Assembly: GCF_016920785.2 (NCBI RefSeq)
Contig: NW_024609846.1
Coordinates: forward strand, 122,601,473-122,665,472
Reading direction: 5' to 3'
DNA from: Ixodes scapularis
Taxonomy: Eukaryota; Arthropoda; Arachnida; Ixodida; Ixodidae
DNA: 64,000 nucleotides
Shown piece by piece: positions 32,360 to 43,271 of this stretch. The notes beneath the pieces were generated by a model, which was not told the origin of the DNA, did not search any database, and saw nothing but the letters and a program-made list of their open reading frames with translations. Position 1 is the first letter of the stretch, and the number at the start of each line of letters is the position of its first letter. The position numbers and the translations under genes were made by a program.

Positions 32360-34465
32360 ATGTCATGTCATGTGTTCCGTCTTGACGACGGAACAAGGGA
32401 AGTATTGGAGGAACCCTTCACAGACGAGGAGGTTAAAATAGCAATCGAGGCACTGAACCCGGGAAAGTCCCCGGGTCCTGACGGGCTAAGCGCCGCATTT
32501 TATAAGGCGTTTAAACATGAGATTTCGCCTATCTTAACTAACGTTTTCAACGAATCATTTGAACTAAATGTCCTACCACCTACGTTTTTGTCGTCGCACA
32601 CTGTGTTGATTCCCAAAACAGAAGACGAAATCAAACTAAGACAGGTCACAGCTTATCGCCCCATAAGTTTAACTAATATCGACTATAAAGTACTAATGAA
32701 AATTCTGGCCAGACGACTGCAATCGGTAATAACAGAACTAGTTGGTCCCCACCAAACGTGCGGGATAAAGGGAAGAACTATTTTTACAAATATTCAAAAG
32801 GCTCGGAACGTGCTGGAGTGTAGTGATGTCATGAATAGGGGTGTAGCCATGCTACAAATTGACCTCGAAAAAGCTTTCGATCGGGTACCGCATGATCTTA
32901 TGTTAACTGTTTTAGACCATGTAAATGTCGGTTCAGTTTTACGAGAAGGTGTGCGAATGGCGTACAGCGGTTGTACCACCAGTCTTATAGTAAATCGGTC
33001 GGTCGGAAAGCGCATCAAAGTAGAGCGTTCCGTACGCCAAGGATGTCCTCTTTCACCTCTCCTTTTTTGCATTTACATAGAATCGTTTTGCTTGAGCATC
33101 ATTAGAAGCAACAGTATCCGCGGGTTTAATCTTTTTGCATCTGAAGTACGTATTTTAGCTTACGCTGACGATATCGCTGTGTTTTGCACGAATCAAGAAA
33201 GCATAGTTGAAGTTGTGAACATAGTTAAACGTTTTTGTGCTGTTGGTGGAAGTGCTGTGAACTGGGATAAGTGTTTGGGTTTTTGGCATGGTCGCTGGTT
33301 TTCCACTCCCAGTGTGTTTCAAAATATAAGGTGGTCAACAACTCCTGTGAACTATTTGGGCGTACCTCTGGAGAATTACAGCGACAGTGAGCCTTATTGG
33401 CGCAGGCGGGCGCTAGAACTGCGCGAGAGAGTGGAGGGCTGGAGAGGTTGGGAATTGTCTATTTTTGCCCGTGCCACAGTGTGCAATTTGTTTCTTGTTA
33501 GCAAACTGTGGTACGTGCTACAGGTATTGCATTGCTCCCGAGTTAATGTTCAAAAAATTCACCGCGTCTTTGCTGTTTTTATTTGGGGCTCGTCATTTGA
33601 ACGGACGAGTCGTATGAACCTCTTTCGGCGCGTCCGCGATGGTGGACTAGGATTGTCACATTTATTTTTGCGCCAAGTTGTGAATCGTTTTATTTACTTT
33701 CGGGATGTCAGTGACCCGTTTCTACGAACAGTCTACCAGGTGAGACTGTGCAGACATATGCCTGAGTTTATCGTTTCCTCGGCATGGGTGCCAGGCGGCA
33801 TCCACGGATATCTCAAGGAAGTTGTCTTTTCAAGTAAATTTTTGGCAGCCAGGTTTTCTTTTGAGTATTTGAGCCAAGTATCCAGAAAAAAGTTGTATAG
33901 AGATCTATGTGGCGTTTTCTTTCCCGTACCTTTGTATAGAAGCTTGTATTGTGCGGGCCCGGGACAGGATGTCTTAAAGCGCGTTAAGAGAATGCTCGTC
34001 CCGCCTGGTGTTAAGTCATTCTTTTTCAAATTACACACCGGCACCTTAACTGTAAAGACATGGATGAAAGAAAAGGGACTATTCGTCCCGTGGGGCGACC
34101 ACTGTTTTTTGTGTAAAAAGCCCGAGACAATCGAGCATGTATTCCTGGAGTGCTGGGATGGCGTCTTCTTCTGGGATGTCCTCCAACGCACCCTGAAGAA
34201 GGATTTTCCGTTAGACATGCAGGGAATTAGATACCTTCCAGTTGAAAACGAGGACGGCGTGCCCTTTGATATGATTATGTTACTGGGCCTGCATAGTATT
34301 TGGCGGTCTCGGATGGCTACGCGCCATGCCGATATCGACGCGCGTGAGGCTCGGGAATATTTCGGCGAGAGTCTTGCCTTGATTGTAGAAGTACACAAGG
34401 CACAGAGCTGCGTGCCAGATTGGATTCAATGTGCGGAAACCGTTAGGCATTTGAAATCATTTTAA
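32360..34465 (+). pseudogene. LINE ORF2, reverse transcriptase and zf-RVT part
   Basis: About 700 codons remain open. The RT begins with NPGKSPGPDGLSAAFYK, followed by AYRPISLTN, LQIDLEKAFDRVPHD (motif A), RQGCPLSPLLF (motif B), LAYADDIAVF (motif C) and NYLGVPL. The C-terminal zinc knuckle is CFLCKKPETIEHVFLEC, the zf-RVT domain common in L1/Tx1-type LINEs. The stop is at 34463. The 3' untranslated part has AATAAAG before the A-run. It lacks RNase H. RT core residues look complete; the block to activity is the upstream frameshift together with the damaged ORF1. Continuing the endonuclease frame gives an alternative short tail to 32441. Confidence 0.85.
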
Positions 34466-34594
34466 TTTATTCTACTAGCCCAAAGGCCGGCTGGTAGAAA
34501 GTAACACTGTCATTTCTGCTGTTTTACTACCTCAGACATGTACGCAGTGAGTGACTTGTAAAAACGGCAATAAAGAAAAAAAAAAAAAGTAGGA

Positions 34595-35618
34595 TGTATG
34601 TGCTATTTGTTGTGTGTTGTGCAATTGATCGGTGCTTGTATCCGTGTGTATGTACAGTGCTGTGCGTATGTCCATGTTGTGAGTAGATGTAACCGCGCGG
34701 CGGGCAGTAAAAAAAAACCGCTGTTTTCTTTTTTCAAATGTTTACCACTTTTTTTTTTTGTCGCTAGATGGGGGTTGTCGCCGCCCAATTTGAAAAGTGT
34801 GGCGGTTGGTGATCTATAACTATTAGAGGGCTGGATGCCATTAGTCCATCCGTCGTGTTGATCGCTCCGACGGCTCCGACTCCCGAGTTGTTCGGTTCCG
34901 CTATGGTTCCGCTGGTAGCTGTGTCGCCGTGTTATGCTGCCTGATTGCAACAAAAGGAGGTTAGGCGGCTTCCCCAGCGCGTGTTCTAGGTGCTGAATGC
35001 CACTGTTCACGCACAGACGTTCATGAGTGGATAACGCACGTAACAGAGGTGAGCACAGGCAATAGTTAATCGAGAGCCACACGGAGCGCGAGTGCGATAC
35101 CTCCTAGCCGCTGTCGACAGAGGGTGTCGGAGCGATTCGTTGTCAACTTGTCGTCCACGGCAAGTGGGCGTTTTGTTCAATAAAGCCAGCCTGTCAGTGT
35201 TTTGTAAAGCTATCCCTTCTTTATAAGCGCTTCTGATGCGATGAAAATGCGACCGGCATTGAGCAGGCCGAGCGAGACTTCGGCGGCAGTCTCGGCTGTT
35301 CAGTCTCCAGCGGTTTCGGCCTTACTCGTATTATTTGCGGTGTTGGCGCTTGGACATAGAGATGTTTGGAAAGTTTTTTGCGCCCACAGATGACACCAAA
35401 CGAGCGTGCGAGCCGTATGCTCTTGCTCCGGCGAGAAGCCGCGTACGGCTTGCCAGGCTCGTATCGCCTGTCGCATACTGGCCGCCATATTGTTTTTAGG
35501 GTGTTAGCAGTTAACACGATTTTCACCACCTCCGGCGGCTAACACCCTTACACGAATAAAGGCGTTAGCCAGAGGACGAGCCATTTACACGAATAAGGGT
35601 GTAAAAATTTTAAGTGTG
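34595..35618. other. No gene recognised
   Basis: 3' flank of the LINE, then CpG-containing sequence. A GTTCAATAAAGCCAGCCTG string at 35172 resembles the polyadenylation part of an LTR, but no partner was found. Short inverted GGGTGTTAGC / GCTAACACCC words occur at 35499-35550. Confidence 0.4.
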
Positions 35619-35620
35619 TA

Positions 35621-36570
35621 TATTCGGCTGGTCGCTTTTCAGCCTCTTGGAGCGCTCTGAAAAGCCGGTGTGCATTCGGCTGGTCGATGCCAGACGCTCC
35701 AAGTATATTTGACTGGTTCTTTCGGAGCGCTCTGGAAGCTCCGAATCTCGCCGTCCTCCGAATCTGAGCGGTCTGAGGCGCTCTGGCATGGAAGTGGGAG
35801 CGCGCGAGAGATCTGGCTGCCGACCGGTCACGTGACTCCAGCCATTCCGCCATTTTGCTTTTGTGTCGGAAGTGGACGGCGAGAACGCAGCTACTCCGCA
35901 GAAAAAGGTCTCCGAAAAACAGCCGTCAGTCTCGACGCCGTCACCGTTGTGCTGTGCTCCCCGATTTGAGGTGAGATGTCGTTGAAACGAAGACGTTTAA
36001 TGTTAGTGGTGGCACCGTCAGTGCTGCTGGCGAAGCTAGCAGACAGCGAAAACACCAGGAGCTCGGACGACGACGACGAGGGCCGTGTTTACGAAGCGAA
36101 GTTTGCCGAGTTGTTTGACGAACCTTGTACGATGCCCAAGGTCAAGGCCTATGTTTCTATAGTGCGAATTTACTCGGACAAAGCGGTAAAAACAAAAGTA
36201 CGAGAGTTTTCAAACTGTAATGTTGTCTTTTCTTTATAGTTCCGCAGGAACTTCCGTTTGGCACGGCTGGCTTGCGATATCCTTATCAGCGTCCGCGTTG
36301 ACGGCTGCCATTTTTTAAGGATTGACGGATGGATGGATGACTGAATACTGCTGAACCCCTTGAATCCGAGAAGCAAAATGTCCGCTAGAGGGCGGCTCGC
36401 GACGTCCTCTAGCGGCGCAGGTCACCCTCTATCCGCTCGGCTTGCCGCTCCGAAACGTTGAGGAGCGTTCGGCTGGGCGCGCCGATTATCGCGCTCCGAT
36501 GCGGAGGCGCTCCGGGATCTGGCAGCTCCGACTCGGATGTTTGGAGCACTCGAAAGTGACCAGCCGAATA
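35621..36570. mobile_element. TIR element with Harbinger-like exon
   Basis: TATTCGGCTGGTC at 35621 mirrors GACCAGCCGAATA ending at 36570, with weaker similarity continuing inward (GCGCTC, CTCCGA words). TA is present on both sides, but the palindromic TATA edge leaves the duplication length uncertain. A second terminus-like GCATTCGGCTGGTC at 35673 suggests a nested or duplicated end. Confidence 0.5.
35976..36344 (+). pseudogene. PIF/Harbinger-like transposase N-terminus, two exons
   Basis: ATG 35976 opens 70 codons ending ...MPKVKAYVSIVRIYSDKA. A 54-bp intron-like segment with GTAAAAAC...CTTTATAG borders (36186-36239) follows, and then FRRNFRLARLACDILI before a stop at 36342. The joined reading resembles the start of PIF/Harbinger transposases, where a FRRHFRLSR-type segment precedes the DDE nuclease. 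The DDE domain itself is missing. The phase is preserved exactly across the putative intron. The host element therefore looks like an internally deleted derivative. Assignment is from memory of the family pattern and is moderate only. Confidence 0.4.
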
Positions 36571-36574
36571 TACC

Positions 36575-38780
36575 ATGAGGCACTCTTGATAACAGGAGTC
36601 GGCGCCAAGGGCGCAACTTAGCGCTTCGCTGGCTGTCGTGCTGCGCGTCTGCTTGAGCCGCCTCAGCCGCCGCGCTTTGTGACGAAGCTCGCGTGGATGC
36701 TAGTTTCCCCCCGTTTTCGCCGCCGCCGCACGGGTCACTCGTGAACGTTTCGCGTCGAACTTTTCTGCGGGCAGAGCAACAATAGACCGGCCTCACCAAG
36801 CGTTCGGCTCATACGTGCGACATAACTTTGGATCACAAGAAGCAGGCGGCAGTGTCCAAGACGGCTCGTGCTGTCTCGTGCTTTTCATGCGCAGAGTTCA
36901 CCAAGAATTGCATTCTTGGTGAAGCTAACTCTGATTTCCACGTTTACCGTATAGTGAAGTGTCACCAGACACCGCCAGCTGACGAACACCTGCGCCTTGA
37001 GCACCAAGAAGATAACAAAACGAAAATGTTGCAGACAAAGGACGTAGCGACGTTTTTCACGCGGCGTTGCGCGCCTGGAAGGCTGGGACTGGATTTAGCG
37101 CCCGCAGCGTTCCTCATAAAACGCATCTCTGCATATGACGGTTTGATCGATAGATCGAAATACAACTGCAAACGTTTTTCTATCCGCGATCTTCACGGGC
37201 GTACTCTGCCATTGGTATGTGAATACATTAGAGAGCAATGTGAAGGGGGAGCTTCTGGTAAACGTCAGAACGGCGTGCCCACGTTTCACTAGGGCACATA
37301 TGTCCACATTCGTCTTGGGCGCGCACGGCACCGAGAAAATGTCGCCCCCAAGGCCATGCCACTGTGTAGGTGCACCACATGACACACTACCAGGCAAACG
37401 CGAAGCATCCCGCCGTGCGACGCGCTCGGTGAGGTCACTGCAAGGGCAAATCATGAACGGGTGGACGCTAAAAAATATCCGCAAGAGTGGGGCGGCAGCT
37501 CGCGCCATCTAGCTTCGCCCGCCAACGTAAAAACAAAAACACATAGACTGTGAAACAGAGCGTTTACACATATGCGATTTTATTGTCGGACCGGTGACAT
37601 GCGATAGGTCCACGTCCAGTGTGAAAATCAACAGAGGCGAGGGCACGCAGGGGATAAAAGAAAAACAAGACATTTAATTAGGCGATAAAAAGCTGCGCAC
37701 GGCGACAACACGACAAAACCATCAGAACGAAATGCCGAACACGCGTTACTCCAACAACACACTCACAAACCTACGGGCAGCGGGGCCGCGAAAAAAACTA
37801 GACAGCACTCAATCCTACACAACGCGAAACAAGATCGCCGGTGCAAAGAAGACGAAACTTCCGAAAAAAGGAAAGTCCCCACTGCGGGACCCAAAGTCCA
37901 GGAAAAAGTTCAAACGAAGTCCGAAGGCTCACCGACGTCTTGAATCCGACGAACGACGAAAGCTTCACGTGTCCGGCGTGGTGGACTGGTTGCTCGGTGG
38001 CCGACGCAACGCAGCACCGCACGCACACACGCACACACTTCCCGAAAAAGGAAAAACCGACGCCCGTCGTCACTGCCGGAATCGTAGCCAGAGCAGAGGG
38101 GCTTGAGGGAAAGAAGATAGCAGCGCCGACATCATGCTCTCTCTCGAGTTGCGGGCCGCCATGTTTCGCGAGACGAGGAAAGGAAGACCGACAACGAGGC
38201 GAGAGAAAGAGAGGTGCCGAAGGAAGCGGAGAGCGTTAACTCAAGGTCGCAGTGCGAGGACCTGCATGGTCTCCTTCCGACGGTGCAGCTGGTGCAGCAA
38301 CGCACCGGTGCCGCGCGCCGTATGAAGTCCCAGGCGAACGTAGTGCAGCCGCACCGATACGACCAGGTGAACGTGACACGTCCGTTGGTGCAGCGCGGTG
38401 CGGTGCGGTGCGGCCCAGGCGAATGAGACAATAGCTTCTTCAGAGCCTCTGAAGAAGCCTCTTAGTGCTTCGTGGGCACGCCCGTTCCGAGGCTTACCAG
38501 AATCTTTCCTTTCATGATCTTCCTGCCAGCTCCGCTCCACTTAGTGTTTTGTTATAGACCAGTATCAAAAAAAGGCTTCTATTTCTAGAAGCTATTCCCC
38601 CAGGTTAGCTGTTTGTGAACGATGTAATACCGACGTGAGCAAAGGTAATTAATAAGCAGGAACACAAGACAAGGCAACAACAAAAAAAAAAATATATTGC
38701 GAGTCCTCTGTCCGCATAAAATAAAGAAATATTAACAAGAAACATCCATTGGGTCTACCAAACATGTTGGCATTAGTGCT
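36575..38780. other. CpG-rich stretch without recognised gene
   Basis: Several long overlapping frames (for example 36828-37292 and 37732-38239) reflect GC-rich composition; none shows a family motif. A terminus-like ATAGACCGGCCTCACC at 36783 resembles the MITE end at 43907 but I found no right-hand partner. A GCGGT short tandem lies at about 38393-38411. Confidence 0.4.
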
Positions 38781-38786
38781 TAACGA

Positions 38787-40170
38787 TTAGTATCCACTAA
38801 AATTGCCGTCGACGGCAATCATTTGCGTTAAACGTCCTGGCATAGATTCATACAGCGCAGCCACTGTCTCGGGATGTCGCCGGAGCGTTTCCCACTCTTG
38901 GCTGATAATTTGCCATAACGCGTCTGCCGTGGCGCTGCCAAGATTTCGCGATGAAAGTCGTTTTTTCATAAGCCCCCATACATTTTCTATGGGGTTCATG
39001 TCTGCCCCGTTTGGTGGCCACTGCAGCTGACGCACACCTCGAGCTTCCAGGAGTTTGTCCACCTTGCGCGCCGTGTGTACAGGGCTGCGGTCGTGCTGCA
39101 ACAGGTAGACGCCATCCGGAAATGGCCCGTCCAGGACGTAGGGCAGCAGAGTCTGTTCAATCATGTCGCAGTAGGCATGGGCGTTGAAACGCCCATCTAT
39201 CCGCACAAGTGGTCCAAGTCCATCCTTGCTGATGGCGCCCCAGACGGATACAGCACAGCGGCCACTTAATAACACACTTTGAGTGTACTACAGTTGGTAT
39301 CTATACAAAAAAGTGTGGCGAAAACGGCGTAAAAATGTAAGCCCCATAACTTGTGGCGAGTTAGGGTTTCCCATTACCACGAAAATTATGTTTATCTTTA
39401 ATCGTAACGTTTCGCTTTTTATTGTGTAAAGATTTGAGTTCCAACATTTATAATTTGCGATATTTTATGGTGGAGAATATCACCCTGCCGAACTCGTGGA
39501 AAATTGGGGCCGCAAAACTAGAGGGTATCACAATAATTGTGTTGAATCGAGGCTCTCATCATTGTATGCCGAGAGGCGTAAAGTTAGTTCGGGTAGCTTA
39601 TAACGCAGACGGATTTCCCGTTTAAGGATTTATTTTAGTTAACAAAGGCATTACTCATTCATACCTGCAATTAAAGGGCCGCCGAACACTCCGCTGCTGG
39701 TCCCACCGAGTGCAGAACGTGGACTCATCCGTAAAGATGACTTGACAAAAATCGTCCACAGTCCACTGTTCTAAGGCTCGGGCAAATTCAAGCCTTTGCC
39801 GATGCTGCCTATCGGTAAGATGAGGCTTTTGTGCCGCCATTTAGTTGTGCAGTCCCGCTTCCTTGAGGCGACGCCGTATTGTGTGGCAGGAGATATTCAG
39901 CTGCAGTTCGTCCCGAATTTCTCGGGCGCTTAAGAAGGGGTCGGCTACTGCCGCGGCTACAATTAGCCGTTCTTCTTCTTCGTCGGTTTTCCTTGGCCGG
40001 CCAGAACGATCGGCATCAGAAATTCTGCCCTCTTCGTCCCGAAAAGCCTTAATTCGGCTGACTGCTGTTTTTGATCGACCTGTACGGCGACAGATCTCAC
40101 GCTGCGACACCCCTTCTGTGCAGAGCCTAGCGATGAACCTTCTTTCGCTCAGTGGAACTCTAGGCGGCAT
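38787..40170 (-). pseudogene. Tc1-type transposase, interrupted
   Basis: Three pieces add up to one Tc1 transposase of usual size (about 340 residues). Codons at 40170-39844 give the paired helix-turn-helix DNA-binding region with a GRPRKT linker. An in-frame TAA at 39841 ends it. 39840-39655 continues with the first catalytic Asp in VIFTDEST. After an interruption of about 365 bp (39290-39654), 39275-38787 gives SGRCAVSVWGAIS, the second Asp in LLQHDRSPVH and the Glu in NPIENVWG, with 34 residues between them (DD34E). It would cut and paste DNA between TIRs at TA sites. Catalytic residues are retained, but the stop and the insertion make it a pseudogene. Confidence 0.85.
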
Positions 40171-40700
40171 TTTCGCAAAATACAGAGCACTACCAAGATG
40201 AGTCGGTTAATATGCGCTTTACTGAATATCACCGGCCAATAGGCAACCTGGGAGCATTGCTGTCGAACATCGGAAAGAGGGGTGCATTCAGTGCAAATGT
40301 CATAACATGTCCCTGAAAATCGTGGGTAGAAAGAAAATAATGTTTAAAAAAATTGTTGCTCAGCCCGCTCTCGAGCCTGACGCGAAATGTTATCTGACGA
40401 GTCACCCGCGCTGCGGGGGGTGGGGAGTGGCAACTAGGCGCTCCGTCACCCAGCGCGGCGGCTGAGGCAGCTGAAGCGGACGCGAGGCATGACAGCCAGC
40501 GAAGCGGCAACTTGCGCCCCTGGCGCCGGCTCCGGTTATCAGGAGTAAGTCGGACAGACACGAGCGAGAGACATGACTGCCAACACGAAGGACGCGCATG
40601 CGCAAAGCGCGGCTTTTTAATGCAGCGGCGCACCGTCGCACGGCGCGGCGATGCATTTCGGCACGCGCTCCGGTGCCCCGCAAACTTTTGCTCCCGACTG
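38787..40700 (-). mobile_element. Broken Tc1 element
   Basis: The right terminus CTTTTGCTCCCGACTG ends at 40700 and is followed by TA. The transposase remnant faces left on the minus strand. No matching left terminus was found, so the left end is probably deleted. Its right end landed inside ORF2 of the CR1-like LINE. Confidence 0.7.
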
Positions 40701-40745
40701 TACATGTGCCTTCATCAGTGATACCACCTTATCTTTGAATAAACG

Positions 40746-41480
40746 TCAGTTTTCTGCGACTGAGCGCTCGGCAAAACAGTGCATATACCGATCTAAAAAG
40801 AGACTCATTTCATTGTTAATCACATCAAAGTCCGCTCTAGCATAATCGTGTATTTGCTTTATTTGTTTTGATTTGCGGGAACTGGGAATGTTTAATACGA
40901 AATGCAACAAGGAATGATTACTAATGCCAGGCGTGTAAGTCAATGAAGTAAAAAGCTCGGGCGATGTTGTTAATATAAGGTATAAAACGGAGGCAGTTGT
41001 GGTTGTAATACGCGTCGGTTGCGTAACAATTTGTGAAAAGCTAAAGTCCAAGCACAAGTTCAAAAACTCACTACTCTCTGAAGAAAGGGGACTGAGGCTA
41101 GCGCCCATATCTGAGCATACTATGGTGGGGTCGTTAAAATCACCCAGCAGCATTATTGGCGTATTGGGAAAACAAACCATGACTCCGTTAATGGCGTCGT
41201 GTAGTCTTGTAACAAAAGTGGCACTTTTAGAAGGAGGGCGATAACTCACGCCTAAAATATATTTTTTTTGCTTTTAACTGAAGACAAACCCATAGTTGCT
41301 CCAGTTCAGAAACAATACTGATTTGAAGTGATAATACGGTTTCCGCCACCGCGACCAATACGCCACTGCCATTTTTTTGCCTCTGTCATGACGGTATAAA
41401 TTGAAACGTTTATGACAGTTAGGGTATTTTGCTTGACAACCAGGTCTCGGTGAGAACAACAACATCCGCGTCTGATGAGT
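40746..41480 (-). pseudogene. CR1-like LINE ORF2, endonuclease domain
   Basis: The clean frame at 41249-40746 carries SYRPPSKSATFV, MLLGDFNDP (the catalytic GDFN) and ISNHSLLHFVLN (the SDH motif with Asp read as Asn). The N-terminal part at 41480-41274 is frameshifted but still recognisable (TETWL-type start, FNLYRHDRGKK). The frame meets a stop at 40746 where family members usually have Trp, then continues FKDKVVSLMKAH up to the Tc1 junction. The RT and the remainder are absent. Confidence 0.75.
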
Positions 41481-41589
41481 TCACAATTGACGACAAGTCA
41501 TCGTGGTTACGCATAACGCTTCTAATGTAAGTAAAAATAACAGATATATTTACAAGCGGTGACTCACTAATTCCATCCGAACGCTATGA

Positions 41590-42738
41590 CAGAGCAGGTA
41601 CTGGGTTAGAACTGCCGGTTTTTCCGAGCACCATGACGGGGTCATGAAGTCCGGAAGGAGTCCCGCTTGGCTCGAAGTTACGCTCAGGTGGGTTTAGTTC
41701 GCGAACGGAGTCTGTGCCAGGCGCGTAGATGTAACATTTGTTGTCAACGAGTAGTTTGTCGAAACGCAATTTGATGGGCTTTCCATGCAACCTGGCGAAC
41801 TCTATCAGTTTCCGCCTAGCAAGGCAGACGGACGGTATATAATCTTGACTAACAGAAAAAGGGATGCCGTCTCCTTTTCTTTATAGACCATTTTTACAAT
41901 AATGGGGCGATGCTTTTGGTGACTGAACCTGCCAAGACGATGCGCTCTTTCGATAGCTGATGTTGAAAGCTGGATGCCCAATTTTTCGCGACACACGTCC
42001 AGAACAGCTTTTTCCGATTGCGCCCAAGTTTCCCTTTCCCCGTCGGGGAGGCCAAAAAAAACAAGATTCGACCTGCGCGCTATGCTTTCTGTATCATCGC
42101 AGCGCGCCCTAAGTTCTGATATCTTGGAAACCGCGGATGTTATCTGGGGATCAGATGTTATGCAGTTACTTGCACTTGCTTCTTTTATTGTGGAAAATTC
42201 GTTTTCTAAGTGGCAAACTCGTGTGGTGATGGCATTCAACGATTCATCAGTACTACTGTTTTTCTTTTGACTCTCTAACCTCCTGGAGTATGCTAGTCTG
42301 GCCAGTCTGCAATGACGTGACGATGTTGAAAACTTCGTTAAGAAGGTCCTCTTGCGCTTTCGTCATAGGACCAGGGTTAGTCTCAATATCCCCTCCGAGG
42401 ATTAAAAGTGACATATATCTAACACTTTCTACGTAGGCAGCAACACAAGCACTACCAACGCGATACAGTTCACAACATTCGAGGTACAACACTGAGCATG
42501 CCTTGGGGCCCGGCAGTAAAAAAAGACACACATTGTTGCTCTTTAAACCAAGGTGTTTGAAACTACTCACCTGTAATGATATGACGAAAAACTTAGGCAT
42601 CCTGCTCGGATGGAAGCTGTCGGGCCCACTGGCGATGTTGAACGATGCCGCCGCTTGTCTACCCAGTGGCGCTGAGCTCGCGGAGGCTGCTGATGGTGAC
42701 TGGTTGGGGCCAAGCAGGGGCAGAACCGTAGGAAACAC
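41590..42738 (-). pseudogene. CR1-like LINE ORF1 with 2A motif
   Basis: From the minus-strand ATG at 42738 the frame crosses the edge of the tandem repeats and reaches SLLILGG followed by DIETNPGP. It continues into a coiled-coil-like region that shifts frame in an A-run near 42262. The next frame (42239-41805) has ARRSNLVFFGLPDGERETW, LGIQLSTSAIERAHRLGRF and HRPIIVKMVYKEKE, the RRM-like and C-terminal blocks of CR1/L1-type ORF1 proteins. Another shift leads to KPIKLRFDKLLVDNKCYIY (41790-41700). Such proteins chaperone LINE RNA. At least two frameshifts make this copy non-functional. Confidence 0.75.
42367..42390 (-). other. 2A-type ribosome-skipping motif
   Basis: DIETNPGP fits the D-x-E-x-N-P-G-P core of 2A peptides, at which ribosomes skip the final Gly-Pro bond. 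It is preceded by the hydrophobic LLILGG typical of the upstream part. 2A sequences at the start of ORF1 have been reported for non-LTR retrotransposons of several animals and trypanosomes. Here it would separate a leader encoded by the repeats from ORF1 proper. Confidence 0.7.
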
Positions 42739-43271
42739 GTGCTAAAGACGGATCCACAAAGAATAGGCCGGCGATGACGGGTGCAGTTTAGTTGTATCTG
42801 TAGATGTCGCTGATGTGATGTTGCCTCCAATGACGGTGTCGCCGTTCCCAGATAGTGGTGACCATGACGGTGCCAGGAAGGTAGACAGCAACTGTAACGA
42901 TATGACGAAAAACTTAGGCATCCTACTCGGATGGAAGCTGTCGGGCCCACTGGCGATGTTGAACGATTCCGCCGCTTGTCTACCCAGTGGCGCTGAGCTC
43001 GCGGAGGTGGCTGATGGTGACTGGTTGGGGCCAAGCAGGGGCAGAACCGTAGGATACACGTGCTGAAGACCGATCCACAAAGAATAGGCCGGCGATTACG
43101 GGTGCAGTTTAGTTGTATCTGTAGATGTCGCTGATGTGATGTTGCCTCTGATGATGGTGTCGCCGTTCCCAGATAGTGGTGACCATGACGGTGCCAGGAA
43201 GGTAGACAGCAACTGTAACGATATGACGAAAAACTTAGGCGTCCTGCTCGGATGGAAACTGTCGGGCCCAC
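42571..43271 (-). repeat. 321-bp tandem repeat upstream of LINE ORF1
   Basis: GATATGACG-anchored units start at 42578, 42899 and 43220, an exact 321-bp period over about 2.2 copies with few substitutions. Because 321 is divisible by three, several frames stay open across the array. It occupies the 5' region of the CR1-like LINE, comparable in layout to promoter monomers of some mammalian L1s. Confidence 0.85.

Larger units (their letters stand above)
24484..34588 (+). mobile_element. 5'-truncated two-ORF LINE (Tx1/L1-like), split by nested insertions
   Basis: ORF1 with zinc knuckles lies at 24484-25464 and ORF2 (EN-RT-zf-RVT) at 31056-34465. A 3' end follows with AATAAAG and an A-run (34575-34588). 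GTAGGA directly before 24484 and directly after the A-run (34589-34594), with AA on both sides, is the probable target duplication. It shows that the element begins inside ORF1. The 25465-30770 and 30774-30949 insertions are foreign. Closing both insertions at TTA restores an ORF1 that would stop at about 30979, some 75 bases before ORF2. Confidence 0.8.
40703..43271 (-). mobile_element. CR1-like LINE, ORF1 plus endonuclease
   Basis: On the minus strand: a tandem-repeat upstream region (43271-42571), ORF1 (to about 41590), and then the start of ORF2 with the endonuclease (about 41480-40746). The coding continues, with one stop, to the Tc1 terminus at 40702, where it is cut. No RT follows on the other side, so the rest was lost. 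The 5' limit is uncertain and may extend to about 43470. Confidence 0.75.

Noticed and set aside
34900..34990. CxxC-like MLPDCNKRR start reminiscent of a THAP finger
   Set aside because: The frame closes quickly and the key spacing is absent.
36828..37292. 154-codon plus-strand frame in CpG-rich DNA
   Set aside because: No recognisable domain. Overlapping long frames on both strands point to composition rather than coding.
42567..43271. 234-codon minus-strand frame with 107-residue repeats
   Set aside because: It follows from the 321-bp period being divisible by three. The ORF1 frame with the 2A motif is a different frame.
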